A DNA stretch of 64,000 nt, taken from contig NC_135187.1 of the NCBI RefSeq assembly GCF_041146795.1, positions 17,987,056 to 18,051,055 of the forward strand, in the 5' to 3' direction. The notes beneath the pieces were generated by a model. That model was not told the origin of the DNA. It ran no database searches and saw only the letters and a list, made by a program, of their open reading frames with translations. Shown here in pieces: positions 11,001 to 22,900 of the stretch (its first letter is position 1; each line of letters opens with the position of its first letter). Position numbers and translations under genes: made by a program. Source of the stretch: Maylandia zebra. Lineage: Eukaryota > Chordata > Actinopteri > Cichliformes > Cichlidae.

Positions 11001-14000
11001 AGGGCTTGGTAAATGGTGCCTTTTTCAATACTTCCTGTATTGTCACAGTGAGCGTGATGTTAATGACACACAGTTAGTGGTGTTGCATCTACAAAATCTC
11101 AGCAGCTCTTTGTGACCAATTTCACCCAGCAACCTCCAGCAACGACTCGCCAACCGATTAGAGAATACACCGCTTTTTATCAACCTTTGGCTCCCAGCAT
11201 GTGACTGATATTTCTCAGGCCTTTGTGACTGAAGCGTAACTCTTAACAAAAACAGACAGACAGACACATTTCTTAAAATGTTTGTTGTTCTCACAACTTT
11301 TCTTTCCACCGGTTTCACGTTGAGTTTATTGAGTGAAGCTGCAGTTTTAGGCGTAACTTCACCTGCTTTTTTGCTGCCAGGCATTAGCTTAGCATTCCTG
11401 CTCTTCTAATCTGTTTATATATTAGGGAAGTTTCCAGCTGTTTCCATGGTTGAGGTAAAAACATCCTTTCTGAGGTTGCCAGGTAGGGATTTTTGGCCCC
11501 CTGCATCCTCTTTGTAGTCACCTCACAGGTTGCCATTTGGGGACATTAATCCCCTACAAGGTTTTGACTTTTCTTCCACATCGCCTTTTGTAGAGCTTTA
11601 ATGGTCTTCCTCGCTGTGCGTCAAATCAGATGTGACAGCAGGCAATCAGAGCACACACGCCCAAACAACAGCGCAGCTCCAAAGGTAACCATGGTTACCC
11701 GGAGACAGAGCCTTTGAAGTCCCGATGAGCTCGATGGGGCCGTCTGTTGGGTGGCGTTAACCCTTTATGTTCACATGCATCTCGACTACAAAACCCACCT
11801 TCAGAACATTTGTCCCAAAAGCATACACAGGTAAACAACAACACAGCAGCATGACTGCGATTCTGCGGGGATGAAGGCGACAGGGAATCTGGGTCAGGGC
11901 AGTTTGCAGCGAGGAGCGATTGACACGGCCCTCAAAGATGGGGGGAAAAAATGAGAGGGAACTCAGGAAGTGTATCTGCAGCTTGCTCCACTTTGACTTT
12001 GATAAGAGAGATAAAAGAAGTCGGCGCTTGTTCTGTCTTGTGACGGATGATGTTAAGCAAACACGTACTGCTTAGCGTTATTCTTAAGCTCTTCTGTTCT
12101 TTCAGGCTTCATGCAAAAATAGATTTGAATGAAAGGGTAAATATTTGAAATAGCAGTGAAGTGTCTGATTTATTGTGCCATGTAAAAAAACTCAAAAGCT
12201 GAAGCGTAACTAAAATTAAGCCTAATACTCAATCAGTTTTTATTTATACTCACTATCTGACTTTGTGTAGCTTATCAGAGATAAAATAGTTTAAAGAAAA
12301 GACTCAAACTTGTGACTTGACAAATGGTTTGTCTTTATTTTTAAATTAATCAGATGCTAGTTTCTCTTCTAATTAAAAGTAATACAGTTGGTATTAAAGG
12401 GCCCAAAGTGTCCAGAGAAAACATCCTCTTGATCCATGTGATTGGCTGATTAGATACTTGCATCAACAAGCAGCTGACCAGGTGTTTCTAATGGAGTGGC
12501 CGGTGAGTTTGGAAAAGAAAAGTCATTTTCAGCCCAAACTTTCTTTAATCATCACTCACTTTCACAGAGGTGCATGTGAGAGCACAAATATCTGGTTCAC
12601 TGGGCGCCATGTGTGCTGCTACCCACTGTAACCAGACTAACAGACATGTCTGCAGGGGACTGTCACCTGCTGTGTGCTACATGTGTTCAAGGGCATCTTT
12701 GGCCAATGTCCCGACCTGATTTTTCCTGACACTGGGCAGAATGTGTGAAAATATAATGTAGAAACAACTTCAGCATCACACAGACTGACTTAAACTACGC
12801 ATCAGTAACCATAAGTAGCTGTAGTGGTAAGGACATAAAGTCTAAGGGACGTGTGACTTGTATGATTGCATTAGAAGGCTTATAACACGCTGGTTATGGT
12901 CCAAACAAATCAACAGTATGTAGGACAGGGCAAACAGGAAGTATGCATTTTTTATCAGGCAGCTGATGCTGATTAGTTTTTGTTTTTTTTCTATTTTTTT
13001 GCACCAAAAGGGACAGATGAGGACTTCAGAACTAAAAGCAACATATAGGATGGGGAACAATAAACTCATCTGGACTACTCCGCATGTCTTAAACACATGT
13101 ACGTGATTGGTCAGTGCATGTGTAAACAAAACATTGTTCAGCAAAGACACTGCGAGTGGGAAAAAAAGCGAAAGAAATGGCGTTTCAGCAGCTGAGCTAC
13201 AGTAAGCGTGAACATGTTTGTCAGTGTTTTTGCTCAGGCTCAGGCGTGTCTCTTTGTGTAGGACAGCTGCCGTGAGGGATGACTTAACAATCATCCATCA
13301 GCAAGTTGTTAGTTTGTGAGTCACATCAGCTCTGCTCTTTTGTTCCTGCGCTGCCTGCAGATGTCTGAGTAGTAATTGGCACACATGGAGGAAGCAGGTG
13401 GCACGATACAACCCGTATGATGTCCTGCATGGGACAGAGACTATATATATCTGTGTGTGGGGGTGGGGGGTGTTTGGGGGAGTGGGTGTTGACCGCTGGT
13501 ATCAGCAGGGCATCATTAAATAGACTGAAGGTGAGACGATCGTCTGCCAGACGTCTCCTCTTCCCCTGAGAGAGCGCGTGTGTGTTAAACACGTGCCAAA
13601 TTCAATCCAGAATGAGTGTGCATGCTTTACATGTGATTATTTGTAATATAGGGCATTTTCTGCTTTCCCCACTTCCCTTGAATGCTAATCTTGCCACTGG
13701 CACGCGCGCACACACACACCCACAGCTCCCCAGAGAGCTTCATGTGTGTTTGAAGCTGTTTGGTGTGGCCTGCCTGTTTTAATCTGCTTATAATCACTGG
13801 TCCCCCGGCACAAAGTGTGTGCACGTGCGCGAGGCGCCATCTATGATCCAGAATAATGGCCATATCTTAAGAGGATTGCTGCCATATCTGAAAGATTCAC
13901 TGCTAATATCTAAAACCCCACGTTTTTAAATCATACGCACTGATGATAGTGAGATAATCCTTTAAAACGTTCAGCGATTCTTAATCACAGCTGCCTTTCA

Positions 14001-16961
14001 AACTACCAAGAAAATGTTATTAGGAGTGTTTTAGGAAGGGATGCATTCAAAATGGTTTCAAAATGCAAAATTTTTTTTATTTTACACCAAATACATAAAT
14101 ATGCAATATCGTGCTCACTCTGAGCATAACTGATTCCCCAGTAATTCCAATAATCCCTCGGTCTCTGAGCCGTGCAGGTTATTTGTCATCGCAGCGAGCT
14201 GCAATTAGCACAGTCCAATAGAGGACTTAATTTAGAATACATTTCCATTTAATGTCTCTGTAGAGAGGTGATTTAAAAAGGTTCAGATGGTCTTTACGGG
14301 CGGCCTGTTAAACAGTACTCTTCCTGTGATTAAAGAAGTGCTTTAAATGTTCATATTTTATATTTTTATTTTAATTAATGTTAAAATTACTGTTATTAGC
14401 ATTGGTGTAACATTTCCAAAAGATTATTTTTATTCCTGAGAAATCTGCAGATTGTTTTTCTTTGTTGATCCACAGTGGGGAAAAAATTGATTTTTACTAT
14501 TTAGGGAAGCTTCCATTAAAAGAAAATTGATGTAGTGTTTTGTTTTGATTTTTTTTTTTTTTTTACAATTTTTTGTATATTTTCTGCCTTTGTCAAAATT
14601 ACAACCATGTAATGTTTCAGATGTATTCTTTTTTTAATTTATTTTTTATTTTAGTTATTTATTTTACGGTTCTTGAATGATACATAACCGATGGAGACAA
14701 AGGGCAGAAAGGCGGGGAGATCTCCACAGGAGCTGCTATCAGGATGTATAACACATGTCCGTCTGTCTGTGTGTATGCGCGTCCAAAAGAGCATCAGCGC
14801 TTCTGCCGGGTGCAGTCCTCTCCTTCCTCCTGTGCTGAGGTTACTCTTGTTTCTTTGTGTTTTGCCTTTCATGTTTCTTTGGTTTTTTTCCTCTGGGCTG
14901 AAATGTGCCCAAGGCTCAGCAATATGCTGACGGCCACCCTCTGGAGTGGAGGAGCCTGGCTGACCTTCAAAAGGACGTTTCCTCGAAGGCAGCAAAGGGC
15001 TTTTTTGTAATTGGGGACAAAAATTGGCACCATTAAGCTGATAATATGATACGGCCGCTGATTGCCTCTAAAGAATGATGGCTTTTCATTAGGCAATGAA
15101 TACCTCGTTGTAGTCGTGTCTTTATTTATGTGAGGTGTAAAAAGTTTCCTTGGATCATGCACAAAAACACGTTTTGAGTTTTTCCCCTTCATCGTAAACA
15201 AAACCCGTTATTTTCTCCGAGTGCTGAGAATAACAGTTGAGGTTTGAAATTGTTTTCCAGCCGGCTCAGCTCAGCTGCTGCCGCCCCGCCACATACATCA
15301 CATACCACAGACAGACAGACAGACGGGCTGGGTCCCGGTTGAGGGTGGGGGGTGGTGAAGGCTTAGTTGGTATAAGGTGGAGTGGGTGGGTTTGTGCGTA
15401 TGTGTGTGTCAAAAAGAGTTACACACTCTAATATCCATCCCACCGCAAACCACTTTCACTCTTTTTTATTAGAAGCACTCCTTTGCCCACCCACCGCTTG
15501 CAAAAACTCGCTCTCCATCCACATGTCAGCACGTCGGCGCGTGCAAAAAGTCTGCACTCACAAACAGGCTGGCAGCGTTCGGCTGATGCACAAAAGATAC
15601 ACAAACAAACAGTTAGATAAGCTGTTGGGACGACAGGAGCCAGAATAGCCCATTTTCTCCTGCTTCTCCCTAATGAGTGCCATAAAGAGCGCGAGGCATC
15701 AATATTTCAGCGCTCTCGTCAGGCGGCCGGAGATATTTCCCTTTGATGAGGCTCACCAGAGGTGTTTTGTTTTTTGCTCGCCTGCCGCTTCATCACATGT
15801 GAATTTTAGTTCAAAATAAGCCAAAAGATTCAAAGGACAGGACGCTAAAAATCTGGACCGCTGCTAAATGTTGTTGTTGGTACAATGGCTCTGAGTGAGT
15901 CAACCGCATCCTCAAAAAGTGCTGGGATTACAGCTCAGTGTTGTTTCATAATGACTCGTGTCTGTTTTTGGAGCCTTTTAAATGTTTGAATTTTAATGAA
16001 GTATGTGAAAAATTTAGGAAATACAAATATTGATGAGGAGAACTTGATTTTTATAGAGTAGGGTTGGTTAAGGAGCACTTGTGTTTGGAAATGTGAAACA
16101 ATGAAAAACGTTTGAAACAGCGTTATTATAAAGAATTATAATGACTTCATTACCAAAGCTTTGCTCATAATAAAATCATCTAAATCTGCTGTGCCTGTGG
16201 CTTCACGGCGGAGTGAATCTGTTGAGCTGAGCTTTTTGCTTCAGCATCATCGTGATTTGATTTCAGCTGAAACGCTGACATTTTAGCTCACACTGAGACA
16301 GCAGGATGTTGATGGAGTCGTTCCCTCTCCCTGCGGGTTTGGGTTAGGTCAGGCTAGTGCTGCAAACTGCAGTCGGGCAGACAAATGAGCTCTAAACCCC
16401 GTCTGCTGCTGCCTCGCCGTGGGAGTGTCCCACTGGGCTCGCAGACTGGGACAGTGCAGGCGTCGGGTTAGAGTTACACAGATATACAGCAGCTGCATGT
16501 GCCAGCTTACTTCAGGACATTTTTATCCATTCTTAGTTTATCCATTTGTCTCTCCTGTCGGTCTTGATGACTGTCTTTCTGTCTGTGTGTGCAATGTCAG
16601 CCTTTTTACTGTGTTTACTTCTGCAGGCCTTTTCTGTTTTGGACTTCCTGTACAGTCTTATTGACCATGTGACCAGATGTGTATCTGAAATAAAGTGTAA
16701 AGCAAAAGTTAATCATGTCTGTGCTTATTTCTGCTCTCATTGCACAAGCCTGAAGCTGTGCCATCCGTGAATGAAACCCAGTGGGAAGCAAACACAGAAA
16801 AATTCACATGGCAGTTGGAAGTTTTTGGGAATTTGCTCCTTGCCCGGGGATGTTTTCATGTATATGGAAGTTTATAACTTTATTTCATAACTGCACAAGT
16901 TTCTGTCTCGTGTGTGTTACCCCGCCTACAAATTCGTGAGGGCCGATTAAAGATGGAGGGG

Positions 16962-16996
<35 letters not shown>

Positions 16997-19900
16997 GTTG
17001 ATGAGCTATACGAGGCCTTCTGCATCCAGAGCCGTCTCAGAGAGGGTGCCATCCGGATGAAGCAGGCCTTTTCGTCCTCGCCCTCCACCAAAGGCACCAA
17101 AGAGAGTATCGCGGAGGTTAATCGTCGGTACAAGGAATACACCGAGGTACTCAGAGCTGTCAGCTGCAGACTCTTAGTCCTGTAAAGCGAATGGAGCTGT
17201 AAAAAGTAACTGTAATTGTAGGGTTACAATAATTATGACATTTAAACAGAGATATTTGCAGATTATATATAAACGCAGAACAGGGCGCATTAAACGTAGT
17301 CACGTCTGACAGCACCCACTCTAAGTATATGATACAGATTACTGCTTACAGGGATTTGTAAACACTAACCTGCAAAGCCAGATACTTACCTTTAAATCCC
17401 AATAACAAGCGCACCTGTCGCCACCTGTGCCGAGGGCTTAGACCCGCCCTCCCGTCTCCTCTGTAGTTTGGTGTTGACCGGCTTTGTCAGAGCCTGCAGA
17501 GATAACTTGATTACTGTTGTTGTTCTCGTTTTTGTGAGGGCCGTTTGTGTGATGAGTCTTATCTCTCTCGTTCCGTCCTCCAGAACATGAGCGCATTTGA
17601 GAGCGAACTGGAGAACCTGCTCGGGGAGTTTCATATCAAAATGAAAGGTGGGACGTGAATGATTTACATGAGAAGTTAATGCAAGTTTAGTCATTTACAC
17701 ACTGGGATTATTTAGAATCCAGATGTTTTGGTGATGATTTTATATTCATTGGAGCAAAAATCCTAAGATTTCTCACTCATGGACCAAGTTAGAAACCCTG
17801 AATCCCTGAAAAGTCATGACAAAAATATGCTTGACAGTTAAAAGCAGCTTGTTTCATTGTGCAATAATTCATTCTGAATAAGAAAGTGAGCTAACGTTGC
17901 TTAACTCATTGTAACCCCCCCCCCCAAAATGATGGTTTTTTTTTCTCTCCTCTTTGTGCATAATATAAATATCTGTCACTTCTATCTGACAGGTTTGGCA
18001 GGATTTGCTCGACTCTGTCCTGGAGACCAATATGAGGCAAGTTTATTTTCTTTGCCCTAACTGCTGACTCTTGGGTCTACTTTTAACAGGATTGAGACAG
18101 ATAGACACAAGTGACTCTTTCAGCTGGAAACCGCTGTAATGATATTTATGTAGCAACAGCTTTGGCCATCTTTCAGTGAAACACCACTGTACACTCCACC
18201 CAGCTCCAAAGTTAGCACTTAGCTGGTTGGTTTAGTGAGACAAACAGTGAGCAGTTAAAAAAAATTAGCTTATTAGTTCAGCCATTATAAAGTTATGTGG
18301 TTACATTTTTTTTTTTTGCTCCTTCCTTTAGATCTTCATGCGTTACGGTCGCCAGCGGTGGAAGCTGAAGGGGAGGATTGAAGTAAACTCCAGGCAAAGC
18401 TGGGATGGAGACGAGATGGTCTTCATGCCCCTCATTACTGACCTTATTAACATCAAGGTCTGTACAAACCCAGATAGCCTCGTGTCTAACACGTTGCGCT
18501 GTGGCACTGAAATGAGAAACAAACATAAGTTTGTGCCCATCAGGTGACGGAGCTGAAGGGTTTGGCCACACACATGCTGGTGGGCAGCGTCATCTGTGAG
18601 ACCAAGGAGCTATTCACTGCCGTGCCTCAGGTGGTGGCTGTGGACGTCAACGACCTCGGGACCATCAAACTCAACCTGGAAGTCACATGGTAGTAAGTAG
18701 AAGCTCGCTGAATCTAACCGGTGTTGCACAAATTAGGGTACATAATGAGTTGGCAGCTGCCAGATGGTATCACTGCTGGGTAGCAGGATTGTTCAGAGGT
18801 AGTCCAGAACTATTTTAGTCTTGTTGCTGGACCGGCCATATGTTTGGAGCATCTACAACGGTTGTTAGTGTCACAGCATTAAAGTCGGGGTCTGCATGCC
18901 TTGTGGGGTCCTGCCATCTGCTGGTGAAACATCATAGTAACACCCACTTCATACTTTGTTTTTACACAACCGAGATGCCTTGCTGTGCACACCTGTGGTC
19001 AGAGGTCTCCAAACACAGCTCCAGTGCCAGCACCAAATGTTTCAGTACTGATTTTCAAAAAGGAGCACCTCATCAATGATGTTTTTACCAGCCCATGTTG
19101 AAAACCCATCATGAAATATTGTTGTTTACACTGCAACAGACCACCTCAGGAAGTGGCTTGAGTGACTGCATCACAGTGAATCTTTGTGGTTGTTTACACC
19201 ACATTTTTAGGGCTGCCCATTTGTAGGTTTTTGAAACCAAATGTAAGCAGTGTCATTAAGAGCTTTGTCTTTTTTTATCCTCCTCTCCAGCCCCTTCGAC
19301 GTGGAGGACCTGACTCTGTCGTCTGGCAATGTGAGCAAAGCTGCAGCTCTCCAGAGACGAGTGTCCGTCTACAGCCAGGGCACACCGGAGACCCCCACCT
19401 TCCAGGACACCTCCTTTTTTGTGAGTCAAGCAAGTTGTTAGCATATTCTGTGATCCATAACACACTAACCCATGCACTGTCTGCACCGTGATGTAAATCA
19501 TGCCCCATGTTATTTTTTCCAGTTGATGCTTAAGCCGTGCAGGCACCACCCTTAAACTAACCCTCGCCCGTTTCCCTCCTTTTCTTTGTATATTCCCATT
19601 ATACCCACACTCTGCCCCCATCTTGTATATCCTACATTTCACCCACCTGCCCTCAAATACCCAACACCCTGTCTTATTTCCCTGCCTTTACTGTGTAAAG
19701 AAGTGGCAGCCCTACCCCGTGGAGCGCCAGCGCTTCTCCTTCCTGCACATGCTCCGAGACACCCTGCTAGAGAAGCTAAGGCGCAGTCGTTCGTTTGGTG
19801 ACCTGGCCTCACTGCGGCCAAGGCCCAAATCCAGTCTGGAGGTTTATGTGAGTGTGTTGTGGCCCCTGTGACCCTCCTAACCCGACTCTGTGTGCCCTCT

Positions 19901-22900
19901 TACCCCCACTGACATGATGGGGATGTAGTTCTCTGCTCTTGTGGACACACTTGGGTTCACCTTGTCCCTTTGTTTAAGGACTACAGAACGCCATGTGTGG
20001 CTCTTTGCACGTCTGTTTGCATGTTCGTTAAGCTGTTCCTATGTTTTCTGTTTATATTTACCTCACTGTTCGATTCAATTTGGGTTCAGATCTGATCACA
20101 AGTATAGTATCAGTATAGTGTGCCGTCGCTTTTTCTATCTTGGAAAACAAGAGGAGCTTTCTTCTGAACTTTTCTGTCCTTCATTCACTGATTTCAGCCA
20201 GATCTCAGTCCTTTATCTTGTTTGCAGCACAGATTTATTCTCCTGTCTCTATTTTCAGTCCACACTGCCCGACGATGTCTTCGAGAACGGCGGCTGCGGT
20301 GTGGCTGAGTGCAAGCGTCTGTCCTTCGCCTTCTCTGATACGTCTGGTTCTACGCCCAGCCCCAGCCCTGCCCTGAGCTCCTACTCCCCGGGCCAGTCCA
20401 ACCCTGAGATTACTGTAACTCCTCCGGAAACAGAACCATTACCTACGCAAATCTTCCCAACTAGGGAGGACTCCATCGCAGAGGAGCATTTAGTGGAGGA
20501 AGAGGAGGAGGAAGAGTATGAGGAGGATGGGGAGACGGGCAGTAGAGGAAGCAGGGGCAGCAGGAACAGTGCCAGCATTGCCAGCGATGAAGCCGAAGCG
20601 GCCGAAGACTCTGAGTGGGAGCGCACAGAGTCTCAGCGTAATTCTAGCTCCAACTGTGGTTCAGCTGCCCCGTCCTTGTGTTCAGATGGACAGCTGTCCG
20701 CAGTGGCTCCCGAGGATGTCTTCCTGGATCACGCCGATGAGCTGAAACCTGTGGAACTGGACACAGAGGAGGCGGGCAGCCTGACGAAGCAGCTCGTGAA
20801 GAGGCTGACTTCCTCGGAAATGATGCCGCCCAGTGGGAGCGCTGCTGAGGGTGAGGGAAGTCTGAGCTGGGCAGGAGAGGGAAGCAGGGCTTTCCTGGAG
20901 AGCAGCCTGGAGGAGGCCATCCACAGCCTGCTGACCAGATTAGAGTCGCTGACTCATCGCTGCAGAGAGCTGCAGGACCTGGAGCAGGAAGTGATGCGTC
21001 TGGAAGACCTACTGAAGGTAAACTCCATCTCATTAACATCTACAGAACCTCTTGTGCACTAAAATTTTCAGAGAAACTGCCATCCTAGGGTTCATTTAAA
21101 CTTTATTGTCTTGTTTTTATACTCTTTGGATGCCCATCATCCTGTCTTTTCCCCCCCAGTGCCGTCTCCCGGGTCACAGGAGTCGATCCTCTAGCCTCAG
21201 TCTGACTGTGGAGAGTGCCCTGGAGAGCTTTGACTTCCTCAACACCTCTGACTTTGACGACGATGATACCGGAGACGATAACGCCGTCATCAGCATTCCC
21301 CCACAGAGGTCTCCGATCTTTGATGCAGATGGAGAGAGGATCGGGTGAGTGTAATATTTTGCATTGGCTAAAACATTACAGTTTCATTTATTTATATATA
21401 CACGTGCAGGTTTTTTTAAGGTCCCATACCAAAACTTTTGTGAGAACTTTGAAGTGCTTGGCAGCAAATGAAGAGTTTAATTCTTAGGATTCTTAGGATG
21501 ACTGGACTCTTTAAAAACAAACTCACTACACGTACAGTCGGTGTGTTACCGCTGCCCCTCGGTGGTGACTCTTGTATGTTGCTGCTCAGGGCTCAGCATC
21601 CAGAAGCCAGAGGACACCTGAGCGAAGCCCTGACAGAGGACACCGGGGTGGGCAACAGTGTGGCAGGAAGCCCCCTCCCACTTACCACTGGAAATGAGAA
21701 TCTGGACGTGGCTATTGTCATCCACCTTCAGTACTGCATTCACCTCATACAGGTAGAGCTCCTTCTGATAGTTGATATCATAATTACCATTCATCCTGCT
21801 TAAGTAAAACACCAGCTACCTTCTGGAAATTTTAGCATCTGACATGTTTTCATTTTTTCTTGGTAACATGGCAGATGTTGACCAGTGGGGTCAGTGTCTG
21901 GCAGCGTCGCAGTGTCCTCCTTAAATTGTCAGGACAGACCCAGCTGCTAGAGGAGTTAGCAGAGATCAGCGTGGACAAACTGGGAGCAATAACATCTGCT
22001 GCTGATGGTGGGTATCTAAACACGTAGACCAGATTTCCTCCATTTTTCCTTTCTTTTCTCATGCTTCACCCCTCCAAGGTTGGCTCTGTAGTTTTTGCAT
22101 AATCTGGAAACTTATCCCAAACAGCAACATACATCTTATACTTTAAAGCAGAAAAACAAATCGTTACGGTGCATGAAGGAGGTTTGAGGGTTTGTGGTCT
22201 GACCTCGTGCTCTGCCCTGTTTTCCTCAGTCCTCCCGGGCCTCGTGGAGCGCCCCCAGCTGATGACTCTGTGGTCAGAGTGCAGCGGCTCTGAGGGACTT
22301 TTCCACACCACGCTGGACAGAGTGTTCAAACACATGAATCAGCGCTACACGGCGGTGCTGCAGGAGAACCGCCCACACGGCGCCGATACAGGTTCGCTCG
22401 TCCCTTCTTTGTTTCTGCAAACAGACCACGGGTTATACTTAAAATTTCATCTTCAGTCAGGGCTTCAACTGACTCACGTATTCAGGGTGTAAACAGGTTT
22501 TAATGTGCTCCTGAGGGGGAAACGAGACATCTGCATTTAACTGAGAATATAATGCAGCTGATGAAAATGGATAGAAACAAACTGCTTTATGTTATGAGGT
22601 AAACTGTGACTGCAGGCTGTGTGAACACGGCATTGTGATTTTGTTTTCTTTGGTTTTTGTTGTATAGCTGAAACTAAATAATGTTATGCCGTTATCTTGG
22701 AACAATACACCGATCTCTTCTCTCCTCTCCAGCGATTAGCATGGTAGTGGGTGAGATGGTGGACAGGAGCGACTTGCTGGCGGCACAGAGTGCTCCCGCT
22801 GCTGCGCTCTCTCAGGACGTCCTGACTGTGTTTCAGTTCTACAGCTACATCTTACAACATGAAGTCCAGGACATGGAGACGCACCTGCTGCACCTGGCCA

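Larger units (their letters stand above)
9997..16996 (+). other. Large ripor2 intron (7 kb)
   Basis: The longest visible ripor2 intron separates the exon ending ...EFHISK from the exon starting VDELYEAF. It contains an old repeat (~10560-11160), a (GTTTT)n run near 10361, a perfect RFX-type palindrome (11684-11699), a G-rich run (13459-13486), a (GACA)n run near 15307 and several low-repeat, AT/GC-mixed stretches (about 14150-14300, 15010-15150, 15640-15770) that could be conserved enhancers. No exon or RNA gene is visible. Confidence 0.7.

Noticed and set aside
12842-13294. 150-codon minus-strand ORF in the large ripor2 intron
   Set aside because: Hydrophobic low-information translation, no homology recognised, no promoter or splice context.
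19941-20258. Upstream part of a 373-codon open frame running to 21062
   Set aside because: The frame is open, but a clean TTTTCAG acceptor at 20258 and family homology ([10 protein letters not shown]) place the exon start at 20259; the earlier part is intron.
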